From Cacajao melanocephalus (taxonomy: Eukaryota > Chordata > Mammalia > Primates > Pitheciidae): 64,000 nt of DNA. Positions 63,926-64,000 of this stretch are shown here, in pieces. The stretch is taken from NCBI GenBank assembly GCA_963573385.1, contig CAUYLG010047310.1, forward strand, positions 1 through 64,000, read 5' to 3'. Position 1 is the stretch's first letter. Every line of letters begins with the position of its first letter. Made by a program: the position numbers and the translations under genes. The notes under the pieces are model-generated. The model had not been told where the DNA came from and searched no databases. It worked only from the letters and a program-made list of their open reading frames with translations.

Positions 63926-64000
63926 CCGCTGCATGAGCCACCGTGAGTCCCCAGGGAGCCAACAGACTTTCCCAGCGCTGGCCGTTGGTGGGCACCGGGG

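Overview
This is vertebrate, almost certainly primate, genomic DNA. It holds nine Alu elements (SINEs restricted to primates), several L1 fragments, MIRs, MaLR LTRs and one class I endogenous retrovirus, and it has a GC-rich, CpG-island-bearing, intron-rich structure. I read one protein gene with confidence: OSBPL5, encoding ORP5 (oxysterol-binding-protein-related protein 5), on the minus strand. Thirteen coding exons were placed with their splice sites and reading phases. They give an uninterrupted protein from Met1 to about residue 541 that keeps the residue numbering I recall for the 879-residue human protein (EQVSHHPP signature at 474-481, Leu389 in the lipid-binding lid region). Scattered substitutions relative to the human sequence, as I remember it, suggest a non-ape primate such as a monkey; this is an inference.

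Layout, left to right. Positions 1-160 are a run of 116 C bases followed by a very GC-rich stretch, probably an assembly edge or artefact. 160-2900 is intronic: old L1 pieces broken up by three Alus. 2905-10742 carries coding exons 13 down to 7 (half of the ORD lipid-transfer domain and the acidic linker). 11.5-18.1 kb is an AT-rich, gene-antisense ERV1 provirus with a truncated 5' LTR and a nearly complete 3' LTR. 18.4-27.1 kb carries coding exons 6 to 1 (PH domain, basic coiled coil, N-terminus and start codon at 27057). 27.1-61.6 kb is the long first intron, with Alus, minisatellites, a 169-bp direct duplication, a large CA-rich minisatellite and three-to-four spaced copies of an unexplained motif. 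61.3-62.0 kb is a CpG island that should contain the OSBPL5 promoter and non-coding first exon(s). 62.0-64.0 kb is upstream flank with no gene recognised.

The exons together encode the cytosolic N-terminal part of a lipid-exchange protein of ER-plasma-membrane contacts. The N-terminal basic/coiled-coil part and PH domain bind plasma-membrane phosphoinositides. The ORD exchanges phosphatidylserine for PI4P or PI(4,5)P2. The end of the ORD and the C-terminal ER anchor lie off the left edge. I found no novel biological system. The observations most worth checking are the poly-C edge, a GC-AG intron, the symmetric exon whose skipping would remove much of the PH domain, the 98%-identical local duplication, and the 56.7-57.1 kb motif array.
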